Shown here: positions 7,155-14,055 of the stretch, in pieces | Layout of the letters: each line of letters opens with the position of its first letter | How positions within the stretch are numbered: position 1 is the first letter of the stretch | NCBI GenBank assembly: GCA_013002925.1 | Contig: JABDLQ010000464.1 | Location: 1-14,055 of the forward strand | DNA: 14,055 bases | Direction: 5' to 3' | DNA from: Gammaproteobacteria bacterium | Lineage (GTDB): Bacteria; Pseudomonadota; Gammaproteobacteria; Steroidobacterales; SZUA-146 | Notes under the pieces: model-generated | The model's input: the letters and a program-made list of their open reading frames with translations, nothing else | Databases searched by the model: none | What the model was told of the DNA's origin: nothing | Translations under genes and position numbers: made by a program

Positions 7155-9419
7155 TCACAACCGTATCGGCAAATCGCGTACGCGTTGTCCGGTCGCCGCG
7201 AAGATTGCATTGCCAATCGCCGGAGCGACAGCAATCAATGGTGGCTCCCCGAGGCCGGTCGGAAACTCTGTATTGTCAACAAACCGAAGATCCAGCTCCG
7301 GGACATCCGCCATGCGCAGAGGCGTGTAAGTATCGAGGTTGTTATCTGCAACAGCACCGTCCCGGAATTGCGTACCTTCATGCAAAGCAAGGCTTACTCC
7401 CCATAATGTGGCACCTTCGGCCTGCGCCATGGCGCCATCGGGGTGCACTACGGTACCGCAATCAATCGTCTGCCAGATTTTTTTCACGGTGATTTTTTTC
7501 GTGCCCTGATCAACAGCAATATGCGCCACGCAGGCAGTCCATGTCGGCATCGTGCGTTCCTGGCCCTGGGCAATGGCAACCCCCATGCCTTCACCGGGCG
7601 GCAAATCACGCCCCCAGCCGCTACGTTTGTGCACGTCTTTCAAAACTGCTGCCAGCCGCTTCGCACCACCGACCGCCTCCGGTGCCTTGCCCGCGTTTTT
7701 GCCACTGCCATCGAGTAGCTGCAGGCGAAAATCAACCGGATCGACGCCCGCTTTGTGAGCCAGTTCGTCCATGAAGCACTCGACTCCCCAGCTAATCCAG
7801 CCTGGTCCGACAGCACGCAGCCAGCCGGGCAAAAACGTGCGTTGGGCCAGATCATTATTGAGCGCCCGCACCCGATGCGCCGGCAGGGTGTACCAGTGCT
7901 CTGCACCACTGATCGAAAAGGTGTCAAATTTGCCGTTGCCATCAACACCATCCGCCAAAAATCCGGGTGCCATCGACAATGTTGGCCAACCCGCCGCTGC
8001 AGCGTGTTCGATACCGGTCAGTTCGTCGGATGCGTCAAAACTTGCATCGAACCGTGCCACCGACGGCGATCGAACACAGTCAAAGTAGCTGTCCGCCGCG
8101 CGCTGAAAAACGAGTTTGACCGGCTTGCCCAGCGCTCGCGCCGCCAACGCGGCCGGTATCATCTGGTCACCAAACAGGCGCCGGCCAAAGCCACCACCGA
8201 GGTAATACTGATGTATCACAATGTCTGTTTCAGGCATGGCCAGCGCTTTGGATAACACCGGCAGGATCAATGATTGCCACTGATTGCCAGAATGAATGTG
8301 GCACTTGCCATCCCTGAATTCGACCAGCGCGTTTGCCGGTTCGAGAGTGAAATGCAACGCTGCATGCGTCCGATATGTTGACGTCAGCACGTCGGCCGCC
8401 GCATTCCGGGCACCCGCAACATCGCCATCGTCAACCACCAGCACTCCCTTGTCACGATCTGCAGTCAACCGTTCTCCTTCGGCAAACAGTTCGGCTTCAT
8501 TAACAGTTTGGGTCGGGCCGGCGGTCCAATCGACATTTACTGCACCAGCAGCCTGCATTGCCGCAGGAAAACTTTCTGCTACCACAACGGCCCATCCCTG
8601 AACCGTGTCGCTTGGGTCACTAAGCTGCAGGGTTTGCAGATAGCCGGGAATTTCCCGGGCGGCTGAATCATCGACGCTATTGATCGTGCTGCCATAGCGG
8701 GTCGGTGGAACCAGCGGATGGGCATAGACCATGCCCGGCAATTCGGCATCCAGACCGTACACGGCTGTGCCCCGGGATTTGGCAGGAATATCACGTGCGG
8801 ACGCAGCTTTTCCGATATAACGGCGCTCAGCGGCGGGTTTTACCGGTAACTCCTCCAGTTCTTCTGCACTGAATGTGCGGCTGATGTCGCCGTGCTGAAC
8901 AATTTTTGCAAAATCGATACTCATGTTACCGTACGTCACCGCGCCATTTTCTGCTACGCAGTCAGCGTCTGCTGCCCCCAGCAGTTTGGCACCGGCAGTG
9001 GTCAGAATTTTGCGACCGGCGGCGCCTGCCTGTGACAGCATCTTAAAAGACGTAAAGACTGACCATGATCCTCCCGTTACCATGTAGCCCCATTTGGGGT
9101 CGGAATCTACATGGTTGATCGACACCTTGTTCCAGTCTGCACCCAGCTCATCGGCGACAATGCGGGCCAGCGCAGTTCCCACATGCTGACCCATCTCCGC
9201 TTTGGCAATGTTAATCAGCACCTCGCCGCCAGTATCAATTTCAAACCAGACGGTAGGTGCAAAAACCTTGCTCATATCACCAGCCGCAATTTCCTGCACC
9301 GCCTGTTCACCAGAGCAACCGGGTACCAGAATACCAAGCCCCATCACCAGACCGCTGCCAGCGCTGCGCGCCAAAAAAGTCCGGCGGCTCATCGTTGGTG
9401 TTCGTTGTTGCATTACCAT
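7155..9419 (-). CDS. Molybdopterin-binding large subunit, isoquinoline 1-oxidoreductase beta / xanthine dehydrogenase family, Tat-exported
   Basis: This 754-residue protein is the molybdenum-cofactor subunit of a periplasmic hydroxylase of the IorB (aldehyde oxidase-like) type, inserting water-derived oxygen into an aldehyde or N-heterocycle. The true substrate is unknown. The N-terminus has a classic twin-arginine motif, SRRTFLA (R12-R13), followed by a hydrophobic segment and LVPGC (C35), which also resembles a lipobox. Cofactor-binding GGGFGRR lies at 408-414, and the catalytic glutamate is E725 in GLGEPP, equivalent to the base of aldehyde oxidoreductases. Length matches the family. The ATG at 9419 has AGGAG 8 bases upstream; a second ATG at 9413 is possible. 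The ribosome site follows immediately after the stop of the [2Fe-2S] subunit gene, 13 bases separating the genes, so the two are translated from one message. No cytochrome c subunit, XdhC/CoxI-type chaperone or cofactor-synthesis gene is adjacent. Confidence 0.92.
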   Translation of the reverse strand: MVMQQRTPTMSRRTFLARSAGSGLVMGLGILVPGCSGEQAVQEIAAGDMSKVFAPTVWFEIDTGGEVLINIAKAEMGQHVGTALARIVADELGADWNKVSINHVDSDPKWGYMVTGGSWSVFTSFKMLSQAGAAGRKILTTAGAKLLGAADADCVAENGAVTYGNMSIDFAKIVQHGDISRTFSAEELEELPVKPAAERRYIGKAASARDIPAKSRGTAVYGLDAELPGMVYAHPLVPPTRYGSTINSVDDSAAREIPGYLQTLQLSDPSDTVQGWAVVVAESFPAAMQAAGAVNVDWTAGPTQTVNEAELFAEGERLTADRDKGVLVVDDGDVAGARNAAADVLTSTYRTHAALHFTLEPANALVEFRDGKCHIHSGNQWQSLILPVLSKALAMPETDIVIHQYYLGGGFGRRLFGDQMIPAALAARALGKPVKLVFQRAADSYFDCVRSPSVARFDASFDASDELTGIEHAAAAGWPTLSMAPGFLADGVDGNGKFDTFSISGAEHWYTLPAHRVRALNNDLAQRTFLPGWLRAVGPGWISWGVECFMDELAHKAGVDPVDFRLQLLDGSGKNAGKAPEAVGGAKRLAAVLKDVHKRSGWGRDLPPGEGMGVAIAQGQERTMPTWTACVAHIAVDQGTKKITVKKIWQTIDCGTVVHPDGAMAQAEGATLWGVSLALHEGTQFRDGAVADNNLDTYTPLRMADVPELDLRFVDNTEFPTGLGEPPLIAVAPAIGNAIFAATGQRVRDLPIRL

Positions 9420-9432
9420 GCCTGTGACTCCT

Positions 9433-9882
9433 TTACGATTTGGCTGCCGATTTGATTGCCTTGTGAATCCGCGTGTAGGCCATGCACCGGCACAAATTCC
9501 CGTTCATGGCTTGTTTGATCTCACCATCCGATGGACTCGGGTTGGATTCCAGCAAACTGGCGGCTTGCATGATCTGCCCCGACTGGCAGTAACCACACTG
9601 CGGCACCTGCTCGTCGACCCAGGCCTGCTGCAATGCCTTACCTGCCGGCGATGTCAGACCTTCTATAGTGGTGACGTCTTTGCCGGCAACCGCGCTGACG
9701 GGCGTGATACAGGAACGCAACGCCTCCCCGTTGATATGGACCGTGCAGGCACCACACATCGCGATGCCACAGCCAAACTTTGTGCCTTTGTGCTTTAACT
9801 CGTCCCTCACCACCCATAACAAGGGTGTCTCAGACGGACTGTTCGTCGAGACTGCAGCCCCGTTCAACTGGAATCTGATCAC
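9433..9882 (-). CDS. [2Fe-2S] small subunit of isoquinoline 1-oxidoreductase-type hydroxylase
   Basis: This 149-residue iron-sulfur subunit of the IorA type passes electrons from the molybdenum subunit to an external acceptor. Both clusters are complete: the plant-ferredoxin-type cluster by C38, C43, C46 and C58 (GCGIAMCGAC, then SC), and the helical-domain cluster by C96, C99, C131 and C133 (QCGYC, then LCRC). It has no signal peptide, so it is presumably carried through the Tat system bound to the signal-bearing large subunit, as known for this family. The start is GTG at 9882 (VIRFQLNG). The preceding GGGGGA is a modest ribosome site and no other suitable start exists before the first cluster. 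It is the first gene of the two-gene operon. FAD is absent, as is usual in two-subunit members, so a cytochrome or azurin-like acceptor is likely encoded elsewhere. Confidence 0.93.
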   Translation of the reverse strand: MIRFQLNGAAVSTNSPSETPLLWVVRDELKHKGTKFGCGIAMCGACTVHINGEALRSCITPVSAVAGKDVTTIEGLTSPAGKALQQAWVDEQVPQCGYCQSGQIMQAASLLESNPSPSDGEIKQAMNGNLCRCMAYTRIHKAIKSAAKS

Positions 9883-10188
9883 GAGAATCCCCCAATTCAG
9901 TTCGTTGCAGGAACGGCTAGTTTAGTACAAACCGGGAAAAGAGTCCGCGCAATTTTTGCTCGCGCAGTCGATGCCGATTTAGTTTTATTCCGATTCTACG
10001 CTGATGGGCTTTGAGAGGATGAACAACCACTGCGTCGACATGCGCGGCAAAGGAAAGCGCAAATTGTGACGAGTTTTGCTACCGCAGTGCATTGCAACAC
10101 AAAAAGAAATGATCCTGTTTGCACGGCCACCGCTGGCACCATAGACCGGTGCTACACATCTGGCTGAGGCATGTGCCGGGTTATGATG
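9883..10188. other. Gene-free region upstream of the hydroxylase operon, 306 bases
   Basis: No gene is supported here. The stretch must carry the hydroxylase operon promoter on the minus strand. The best I can see is TTGCGC (9947-9952) with TACTAA (9922-9927), but the 19-base spacing is long and the match weak. The end near 10188 is the 3' side of the histidine phosphatase gene, and I see no T-tract terminator for it. Confidence 0.4.
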
Positions 10189-10737
10189 TCAATTAACGAC
10201 CGTTTTTAGCTCATCACCCAGTTCGATTAACTCCAGCTCGTTACGCTGCCGGCGCACCACGGTAACCGACGTATTATCCGGCATACAGCACACGATCTTT
10301 TCGGCCTGTGTCAGTTCACCGACAATCGCATTGATCACCATGAAATGGCAGAACACGACGGTCGGCTGGTAGATGCTGCGTAGCGCATACAGAACTTGCC
10401 GGCGCCACGCCTGCACCGATTCGTGCTGCTGCTCCCAGCGTTGCGTTGCAATCTCATGCAACCACTTCTGGCGCTCTGCCAACGGTACCGGGGCTTCTAT
10501 TTCCCGAAATGCTTCTTCGACTATTACCGGCACGCTCAAGGTCTCGCCAAGCGGCAGCGCTGTTTCCCACGCACGCAACCGCGGACTGCTGACCAGTTGT
10601 ATATCAGAACCCAACGATGCAGCGAGCTGATCCGCACAGCGTTGCGCCTGCTCCAGCCCCAGCGCGCTCAGGCCCGGGTCTTCGGATTCCTGCCAGCTTG
10701 CAGCCGCTTCGCCATGCCGCACGAGATAAATGTGCAT
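10189..10737 (-). CDS. Histidine phosphatase family protein (SixA/phosphoglycerate mutase-like)
   Basis: This 182-residue cytoplasmic phosphatase belongs to the branch-1 histidine phosphatase superfamily, which removes phosphate through a phosphohistidine intermediate. The RHG motif is R7-H8-G9 (IYLVRHGEAA), the second phosphate-binding arginine is R55 in SSPRLRAWETA, the acid/base glutamate is probably E79 in FREIEAP, and the second histidine is H131 in VVFCHFMVINA. The length lies between E. coli SixA (about 160 residues) and cofactor-dependent mutases, and nothing fixes the substrate, so neither a SixA nor a CobC name is justified. The start is ATG 10737 with a G-rich site (GGGGGT) just upstream. 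It is monocistronic by layout, with a good sigma-70-like promoter at 10862-10890 and a small inverted repeat in the leader. Confidence 0.88.
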   Translation of the reverse strand: MHIYLVRHGEAAASWQESEDPGLSALGLEQAQRCADQLAASLGSDIQLVSSPRLRAWETALPLGETLSVPVIVEEAFREIEAPVPLAERQKWLHEIATQRWEQQHESVQAWRRQVLYALRSIYQPTVVFCHFMVINAIVGELTQAEKIVCCMPDNTSVTVVRRQRNELELIELGDELKTVVN

Positions 10738-10752
10738 GATTACCCCCAGGTG

Positions 10753-10769
10753 TTATGCACAAGGCATAA
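10753..10769. promoter_or_regulatory. Inverted repeat TTATGC-N5-GCATAA in the phosphatase leader
   Basis: A perfect 6-bp inverted repeat with a 5-base centre lies 16-32 bases before the phosphatase ATG. In RNA it would be a small hairpin just upstream of the ribosome site. In DNA it could be an operator. Function is not known. Confidence 0.3.
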
Positions 10770-10861
10770 GGACTTTGCACCATTTCCGGTCCGGACACCA
10801 GTGGCTGTCCAGATATCGTTTTCCAGGCTTCGCTTTCAAGGCTTCATATTCCAGGTTTCTT

Positions 10862-10890
10862 TTTTTAGGTGTCGTCCAGGGTGCTGTCAA
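10862..10890 (-). promoter_or_regulatory. Putative sigma-70 promoter of the histidine phosphatase gene
   Basis: On the minus strand a perfect TTGACA (10885-10890) is followed after exactly 17 bases by TAAAAA (10862-10867, 4 of 6 to TATAAT). Transcription would start near 10855, leaving a leader of roughly 118 bases. A second TTGACA lies 17 bases further upstream (10902-10907), forming a direct repeat. Confidence 0.45.
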
Positions 10891-10987
10891 GACTAACGAA
10901 CTGTCAAACTTTACACGGCGTGCCGCAACCACCCTCTACCCGCAGGGGGAGGGCCCAGGTAAAATCGCTTTGTGGACAGCCGGTGTT

Positions 10988-11158
10988 GGCTGAGAGTGTG
11001 TGAAAACATCGGATCTTCATTGCGAATCCGCAAAGCCGGTGCGGCAATCCCCGTCTGGCTTCTGTGGCATCAATAAGTCAGGGCAGCACAACGTTAGGAG
11101 ATTGCCGCGCGCTTCGCGCTCGCAAAGACGAAGTGATAGTTTTCACACAGCCTCGGCT
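10988..11158. mobile_element. MITE-like 171-bp element with nested inverted repeats
   Basis: The outer ends form 20-base terminal inverted repeats (10988-11007 and 11139-11158) matching at 16 of 20 positions. Their inner 11 bases, TGTGTGAAAAC / GTTTTCACACA, are perfect. Just inside are imperfect arms at about 11015-11050 and 11099-11133, with TTGCGA (left) mirrored by TCGCAA (right) and GGCAATC (11043-11049) mirrored by GATTGCC (11100-11106). This TTGCGA...GGCAATC architecture resembles a dispersed palindromic repeat seen in many bacterial genomes. The right arm also contains a small hairpin, GCGCG-CTT-CGCGC (11107-11119). There is no coding capacity, so any movement would need a transposase in trans. 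I could not confirm target-site duplications. Confidence 0.6.
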
Positions 11159-11308
11159 GATCGCGGACGCAAGTGAGTCGAAAAATAACTCCCAAAGGAC
11201 GGCCGGTTGTGACCGAGGGCAGCAGCCTGGTACTCCCTGACGCTGATGCTGGCGAACGACCGCGATGTGTGACTACCGGCAAAGCAGGCATTAGGTTGCC
11301 TTACGGTC

Positions 11309-11385
11309 TCCGTCAGATCCGGTGCCAACCGCTACAGGCATGGGAAGTGCGAGTTCGGGGGACTGTGTCCGTCAGATTATGTGCC
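11309..11385. repeat. Spaced direct repeat, 59-bp period
   Basis: TCCGTCAGATNNNGTGCC occurs at 11309-11326 and again at 11368-11385. The 15 defined positions are identical and only the three central bases differ. Flanking bases are less similar. It lies just downstream of the porin stop codon on the porin's transcription side. Confidence 0.5.
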
Positions 11386-11396
11386 GGCCACTACCG

Positions 11397-12641
11397 CTAG
11401 TAGCTTGCGCTTACCATCAGCCAGAACTTGGTTACGTTGGGAAAGTTGGAGTTGGCCGCGTTGAAATTGGCCACTTTCAACATCGCGCTATAGTTTCCGC
11501 CAAACCTGGTAGATAGTACGGCATCAATTTCGCGACCATAGTCTGCACTGCCATCCTCGGCAGAAAAATCATGCCACAGGGCCTGCCATGCAAAACGGCC
11601 GGCTTTGCCTTTTGCACCCACATATAAGTCGGTAAGCCCGGCACCGGGTGTTGTCAGAAACTGATCTGCCCAACCATTAAACCCATGCAGGGTGGCGATG
11701 GGAGTGCGAAACGCCCTGCCCGGATTGTTCGCATCGCCACCCAGGACTTCGTACCCCAGCAGGCCCGTCACGCTGGCGAAATCCAGCGCTGCATCCAGGC
11801 GCAGGTAGCCGGCGTCATAATTCACCGGGTTATTTGCAGCATCGGATTGGGTAGCAACTTCGACGGTATACGTCAGGGGATATTTTAGTGCAGCGCTTTT
11901 ACCGGCAAAGCGGATGCCGAAGGTGTCAGAGGAAAATGCCGCGGCATCATCGTTCTCGATGCCGTAATAATACGCGGTGAGCGAACCGATTTTCCCGAAC
12001 GACCGCTGCAGATTCAGCAAATGGGTTTCCGAAGAATGATCGCCCGCCGCCACATCGTCGCCAAAAATCCTGTTGACGTTTCTTACAAATGCATAGTCAA
12101 TCGTAGAGGCCTCGATACTCTTGTTGGTAATGCGGACTGCATCGTAGGTTTGCTCGTTTTGACGCCAACCCACGCCGCCGACAAAGCGCTGATTATCCAG
12201 AAGAATACGCTGACGCCCGACGCGCACCCGGGTATCTGAAAACCCTTCAAACTGCAGATAAAGCTGATTTGCTTCAAGGTAGTCCGGATCAGCAACCACC
12301 GGGTAACGATTGCGCCGGGGACTGCTGGTGCCGGCCCCGCTGTTGTAGTTGTCTGCACCCACAACGACAACCGCATCCAGTTCCGCCATGAACATAAAAT
12401 CATTGACGGTGGGAGTGGTGAAATTCAATCGTCCTCTTAATGTCGATGCCTTAGCTTCGTCGGCAAACCCGCTTTGATTGACAAATTCATAGCGGTAGCG
12501 CAAATCCAGCTTGACGGTAGAACCCGTAGCAGCAACTTCGAGGGCTTGGCCGGCCACCAACGGTACGGCACCGAACGCTCCCATCAGCATTACGCCGATG
12601 GAAGCGACTCGGTGCACACTCAATCTACCTTGTAACTTCAT
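11397..12641 (-). CDS. Outer-membrane beta-barrel porin, alginate-export (AlgE-like) family
   Basis: This 414-residue outer-membrane protein begins with a signal peptide ending near LVAGQA-LEV. The mature part is a series of alternating amphipathic strands, with family-type segments LDLRYRYEFVNQ, LRGRLNFTTP, ANQLYLQF, RVGRQRILLDNQRFVGGVGWRQNEQTYD (split by turns) and a C-terminal aromatic end, SASY, for BAM recognition. The RVGRQRI..DNQRFVG..WRQN stretch is characteristic of alginate-export-domain barrels, many of which are anion or small-solute channels without any role in alginate. ATG 12641 is preferred. A TTG one codon earlier (12644) is better spaced from the ribosome site AGGA, so the start could shift by one residue. 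The gap to the nirS stop is 14 bases and the ribosome site overlaps that stop (TAGGA), so the porin is almost certainly co-transcribed with nirS. Confidence 0.85.
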   Translation of the reverse strand: MKLQGRLSVHRVASIGVMLMGAFGAVPLVAGQALEVAATGSTVKLDLRYRYEFVNQSGFADEAKASTLRGRLNFTTPTVNDFMFMAELDAVVVVGADNYNSGAGTSSPRRNRYPVVADPDYLEANQLYLQFEGFSDTRVRVGRQRILLDNQRFVGGVGWRQNEQTYDAVRITNKSIEASTIDYAFVRNVNRIFGDDVAAGDHSSETHLLNLQRSFGKIGSLTAYYYGIENDDAAAFSSDTFGIRFAGKSAALKYPLTYTVEVATQSDAANNPVNYDAGYLRLDAALDFASVTGLLGYEVLGGDANNPGRAFRTPIATLHGFNGWADQFLTTPGAGLTDLYVGAKGKAGRFAWQALWHDFSAEDGSADYGREIDAVLSTRFGGNYSAMLKVANFNAANSNFPNVTKFWLMVSASY

Positions 12642-12655
12642 CAAACTGTCATTTC

Positions 12656-14055
12656 CTAGTACACGTCATGAATCGTGTTGTGCATGTTGAACTTACCTGT
12701 GGGCGTGATAATGCGCGGCCCTTTAATCACGTGTTTGAGCTTGCGGGTCTTATCGTCAACCACCACAATGGCTGACTCCTGTTCCTTGCCGCTCCACACC
12801 GAAAACCAGACCTCATCACCGGCCATATTGAACTCTGGCTGTACGATGCGCTTGGGCCCTTCACCCAGTTCCGCCCACTCCCCGATCGGCAGCACTTCGT
12901 ATCCTTTGTCGAAGTTATTGATATCAAACACGGCAACGCTTTGGCTGATTTTTTCATCCGGGTTCAACGGCGAATCAACCCACAAATTGCTCGATTTGGG
13001 ATGGGATTTTACGAACAACGAACCGCCGCCCTGGCCTTTGAGCACACGCACAACTTTCCAGGCATTGTCGGGATGTCCGACCGGATCGGTACCCAGGAAC
13101 GATACTTTTTCGTTGCCCAAAGCACTGGTCACCCATACCGGGCCAAATTCGGGATCGTCGAGATTCGCACCGCGCCCGGGGTGCGGAATCTTATCGACAT
13201 CCACCAGTGCTTCCAGTTCGCGGTCACGTGAATCGACGATTGCGATTTTGTCAGACTGGTTGGCCGCTGTCAGGAAATAACGTTTGGACCGATCCCAGCC
13301 GCCGTCATGCAGGAAGCGTGCGGCGTCGATGGTGGTCACCGAAAGGTTTTTCAGATCCTGATAATTGACCAGCAATATACGACCGGTTTCTTTCACATTC
13401 ACAATGAACTCGGGATGTTCGTGTGAAGCAACAATGGCAGCTACCCGTGGTTCCGGATGATATTCCTGCGTATCGACAGTGGTACCTCGCGTGGAGACAA
13501 TTTTGAGGGGCTCCAGGGTATCCCCGTTCATCACCACGTATTGCGGCGGCCAGTACGCACCGGCGATGGCGTATTTGTCTTCAAAGCCTTTATATTTCGA
13601 GGTCTCAACCGAGCGTGCCTCAAGACCGATTTTGATTTCCGCCACACGCTGCGGCGGATTCATCCACAGATCAATCATATCGACTTTGGCGTCGCGGCCG
13701 ATGGTAAACACATAGCGGCCCGAAGATGACGGCCGAGAAATATGCACCGCATAACCGGTCTTGACGATGTTGACGACCTTTTTGGTGTCCCCATCGATGA
13801 TCGCCACTTCGCCGCTGTCACGCAATGTCACGGCAAAGAAATTATCGGTATTGAGATTGTGCTGCGGTTTGGTCGGACGATCACCCGGCTTCACCAGCAG
13901 TTTCCAGCTTGCCATCATCTCCGGCATACCGAATTCCGGTGGCGCCGGTGGTTCATGTAACAGGAAGCGGGACAATACATCGATTTGCTCCGCGCTCAAC
14001 TCGCCCGAGGTACCCCAGTTGGGCATACCGGCGGGTGACCCGTAAGTAATCAGCG
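12656..14055 (-). CDS. nirS: Cytochrome cd1 nitrite reductase NirS, 5' end outside the window
   Basis: This periplasmic enzyme reduces nitrite to nitric oxide in denitrification. The frame is open to the window edge. The first methionine seen (14026), in YGSPAGMPNWG, is not a start: it matches the haem c axial ligand Met88 of the Pseudomonas aeruginosa enzyme. The N-terminal signal peptide and the CXXCH haem c site are therefore missing from view. The eight-bladed d1 propeller is complete. The proximal haem d1 ligand is the His in GYAVHIS, at the position of P. aeruginosa His182. The catalytic pair is the His in FLHDGGW and the His in PHPGRG (His327 and His369). Conserved stretches include IGRDAKVDMIDLW, ARSVETSK, YHPEPRVAAI, ASHEHPEFIVNVKETG and ITPTGKFN near the C-terminus. 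It ends HDVY with TAG overlapping the porin's ribosome site. No frameshift is seen. None of the nirCFDLGHEN d1-biosynthesis genes follows on its 3' side. Confidence 0.96.
   Translation of the reverse strand, partial: LITYGSPAGMPNWGTSGELSAEQIDVLSRFLLHEPPAPPEFGMPEMMASWKLLVKPGDRPTKPQHNLNTDNFFAVTLRDSGEVAIIDGDTKKVVNIVKTGYAVHISRPSSSGRYVFTIGRDAKVDMIDLWMNPPQRVAEIKIGLEARSVETSKYKGFEDKYAIAGAYWPPQYVVMNGDTLEPLKIVSTRGTTVDTQEYHPEPRVAAIVASHEHPEFIVNVKETGRILLVNYQDLKNLSVTTIDAARFLHDGGWDRSKRYFLTAANQSDKIAIVDSRDRELEALVDVDKIPHPGRGANLDDPEFGPVWVTSALGNEKVSFLGTDPVGHPDNAWKVVRVLKGQGGGSLFVKSHPKSSNLWVDSPLNPDEKISQSVAVFDINNFDKGYEVLPIGEWAELGEGPKRIVQPEFNMAGDEVWFSVWSGKEQESAIVVVDDKTRKLKHVIKGPRIITPTGKFNMHNTIHDVY

Larger units (their letters stand above)
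10738..11396. other. Gene-free, repeat-bearing intergenic region, about 660 bases
   Basis: This lies between the phosphatase start and the porin stop, both genes on the minus strand. It holds the phosphatase promoter and leader hairpin, the MITE-like element at 10988-11158 and a spaced direct repeat at 11309-11385. Open frames crossing it on either strand have no recognisable protein character or good ribosome sites. No tRNA or other RNA gene was recognised. Confidence 0.6.

Noticed and set aside
9202..9798. 198-residue plus-strand open frame
   Set aside because: Antisense shadow of the two hydroxylase subunit genes, whose cofactor motifs are clear on the other strand.
10988..11158. CRISPR-like array in the repeat-rich region
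   Set aside because: Repeats are inverted and nested, not evenly spaced direct repeats, and no cas gene is nearby.
11173..11400. 75-residue plus-strand open frame in the repeat region (and a 61-residue frame opposite)
   Set aside because: Runs across the repeat-bearing DNA and into the porin stop; Arg-rich translation typical of non-coding GC-rich sequence.
12656..14026. Reading the methionine at 14026 as the start of a 456-residue protein
   Set aside because: The residues before it (ITYGSPAG) continue the NirS haem c domain and this Met is its axial ligand, so the gene runs off the window.

Overview
The window looks like chromosomal DNA of a marine or sediment gammaproteobacterium capable of at least partial denitrification. 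This is inferred, not proven. The basis is a cytochrome cd1 nitrite reductase (NirS) very close to the Pseudomonas type, an alginate-export-type outer-membrane barrel, Tat-exported enzymes, a TrxC-like thioredoxin tail, and two secreted proteins ending in thrombospondin type 3 plus dockerin-like modules.

Layout, left to right. (1) 1-108 (+): C-terminal end of a thioredoxin, then a short GCTAACGG tandem repeat. (2) 214-828 (-): a small 2OG-Fe(II) oxygenase of the phage/marine type. (3) 1088-1969 (-): a Tat-exported dienelactone hydrolase. (4) 2195-4291 (+): a secreted animal-type haem peroxidase with a TSP3/dockerin tail (peroxidockerin type). (5) 4348-4677 and 4779-5687 (-): a small helical protein and a helical lipoprotein, neither recognised. 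(6) 6167-6970 (+): a small secreted protein with the same TSP3/dockerin/GPSGL tail as the peroxidase. (7) 7155-9882 (-): a two-gene operon for a periplasmic molybdenum hydroxylase of the isoquinoline 1-oxidoreductase type. (8) 10189-10737 (-): a histidine phosphatase with a plausible sigma-70 promoter. (9) 10738-11396: gene-free, repeat-bearing DNA including a MITE-like 171-bp element with nested inverted repeats. (10) 11397-14055 (-): nirS (its 5' end is outside the window) followed after 14 bases by an outer-membrane porin, apparently one transcript.

How the genes relate: nearly all products act outside the cytoplasm (periplasm, outer membrane or secreted). The nirS-porin pair and the iorA/iorB-type pair are true operons by spacing. 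The peroxidase and the 267-residue protein are linked by homologous C-terminal modules with almost identical residue spacing on unrelated N-terminal domains. That shared tail is the best candidate here for an incompletely described system: a common attachment or sorting module for secreted proteins. No cohesin, sortase-like or rhombosortase-like partner is visible in the window.
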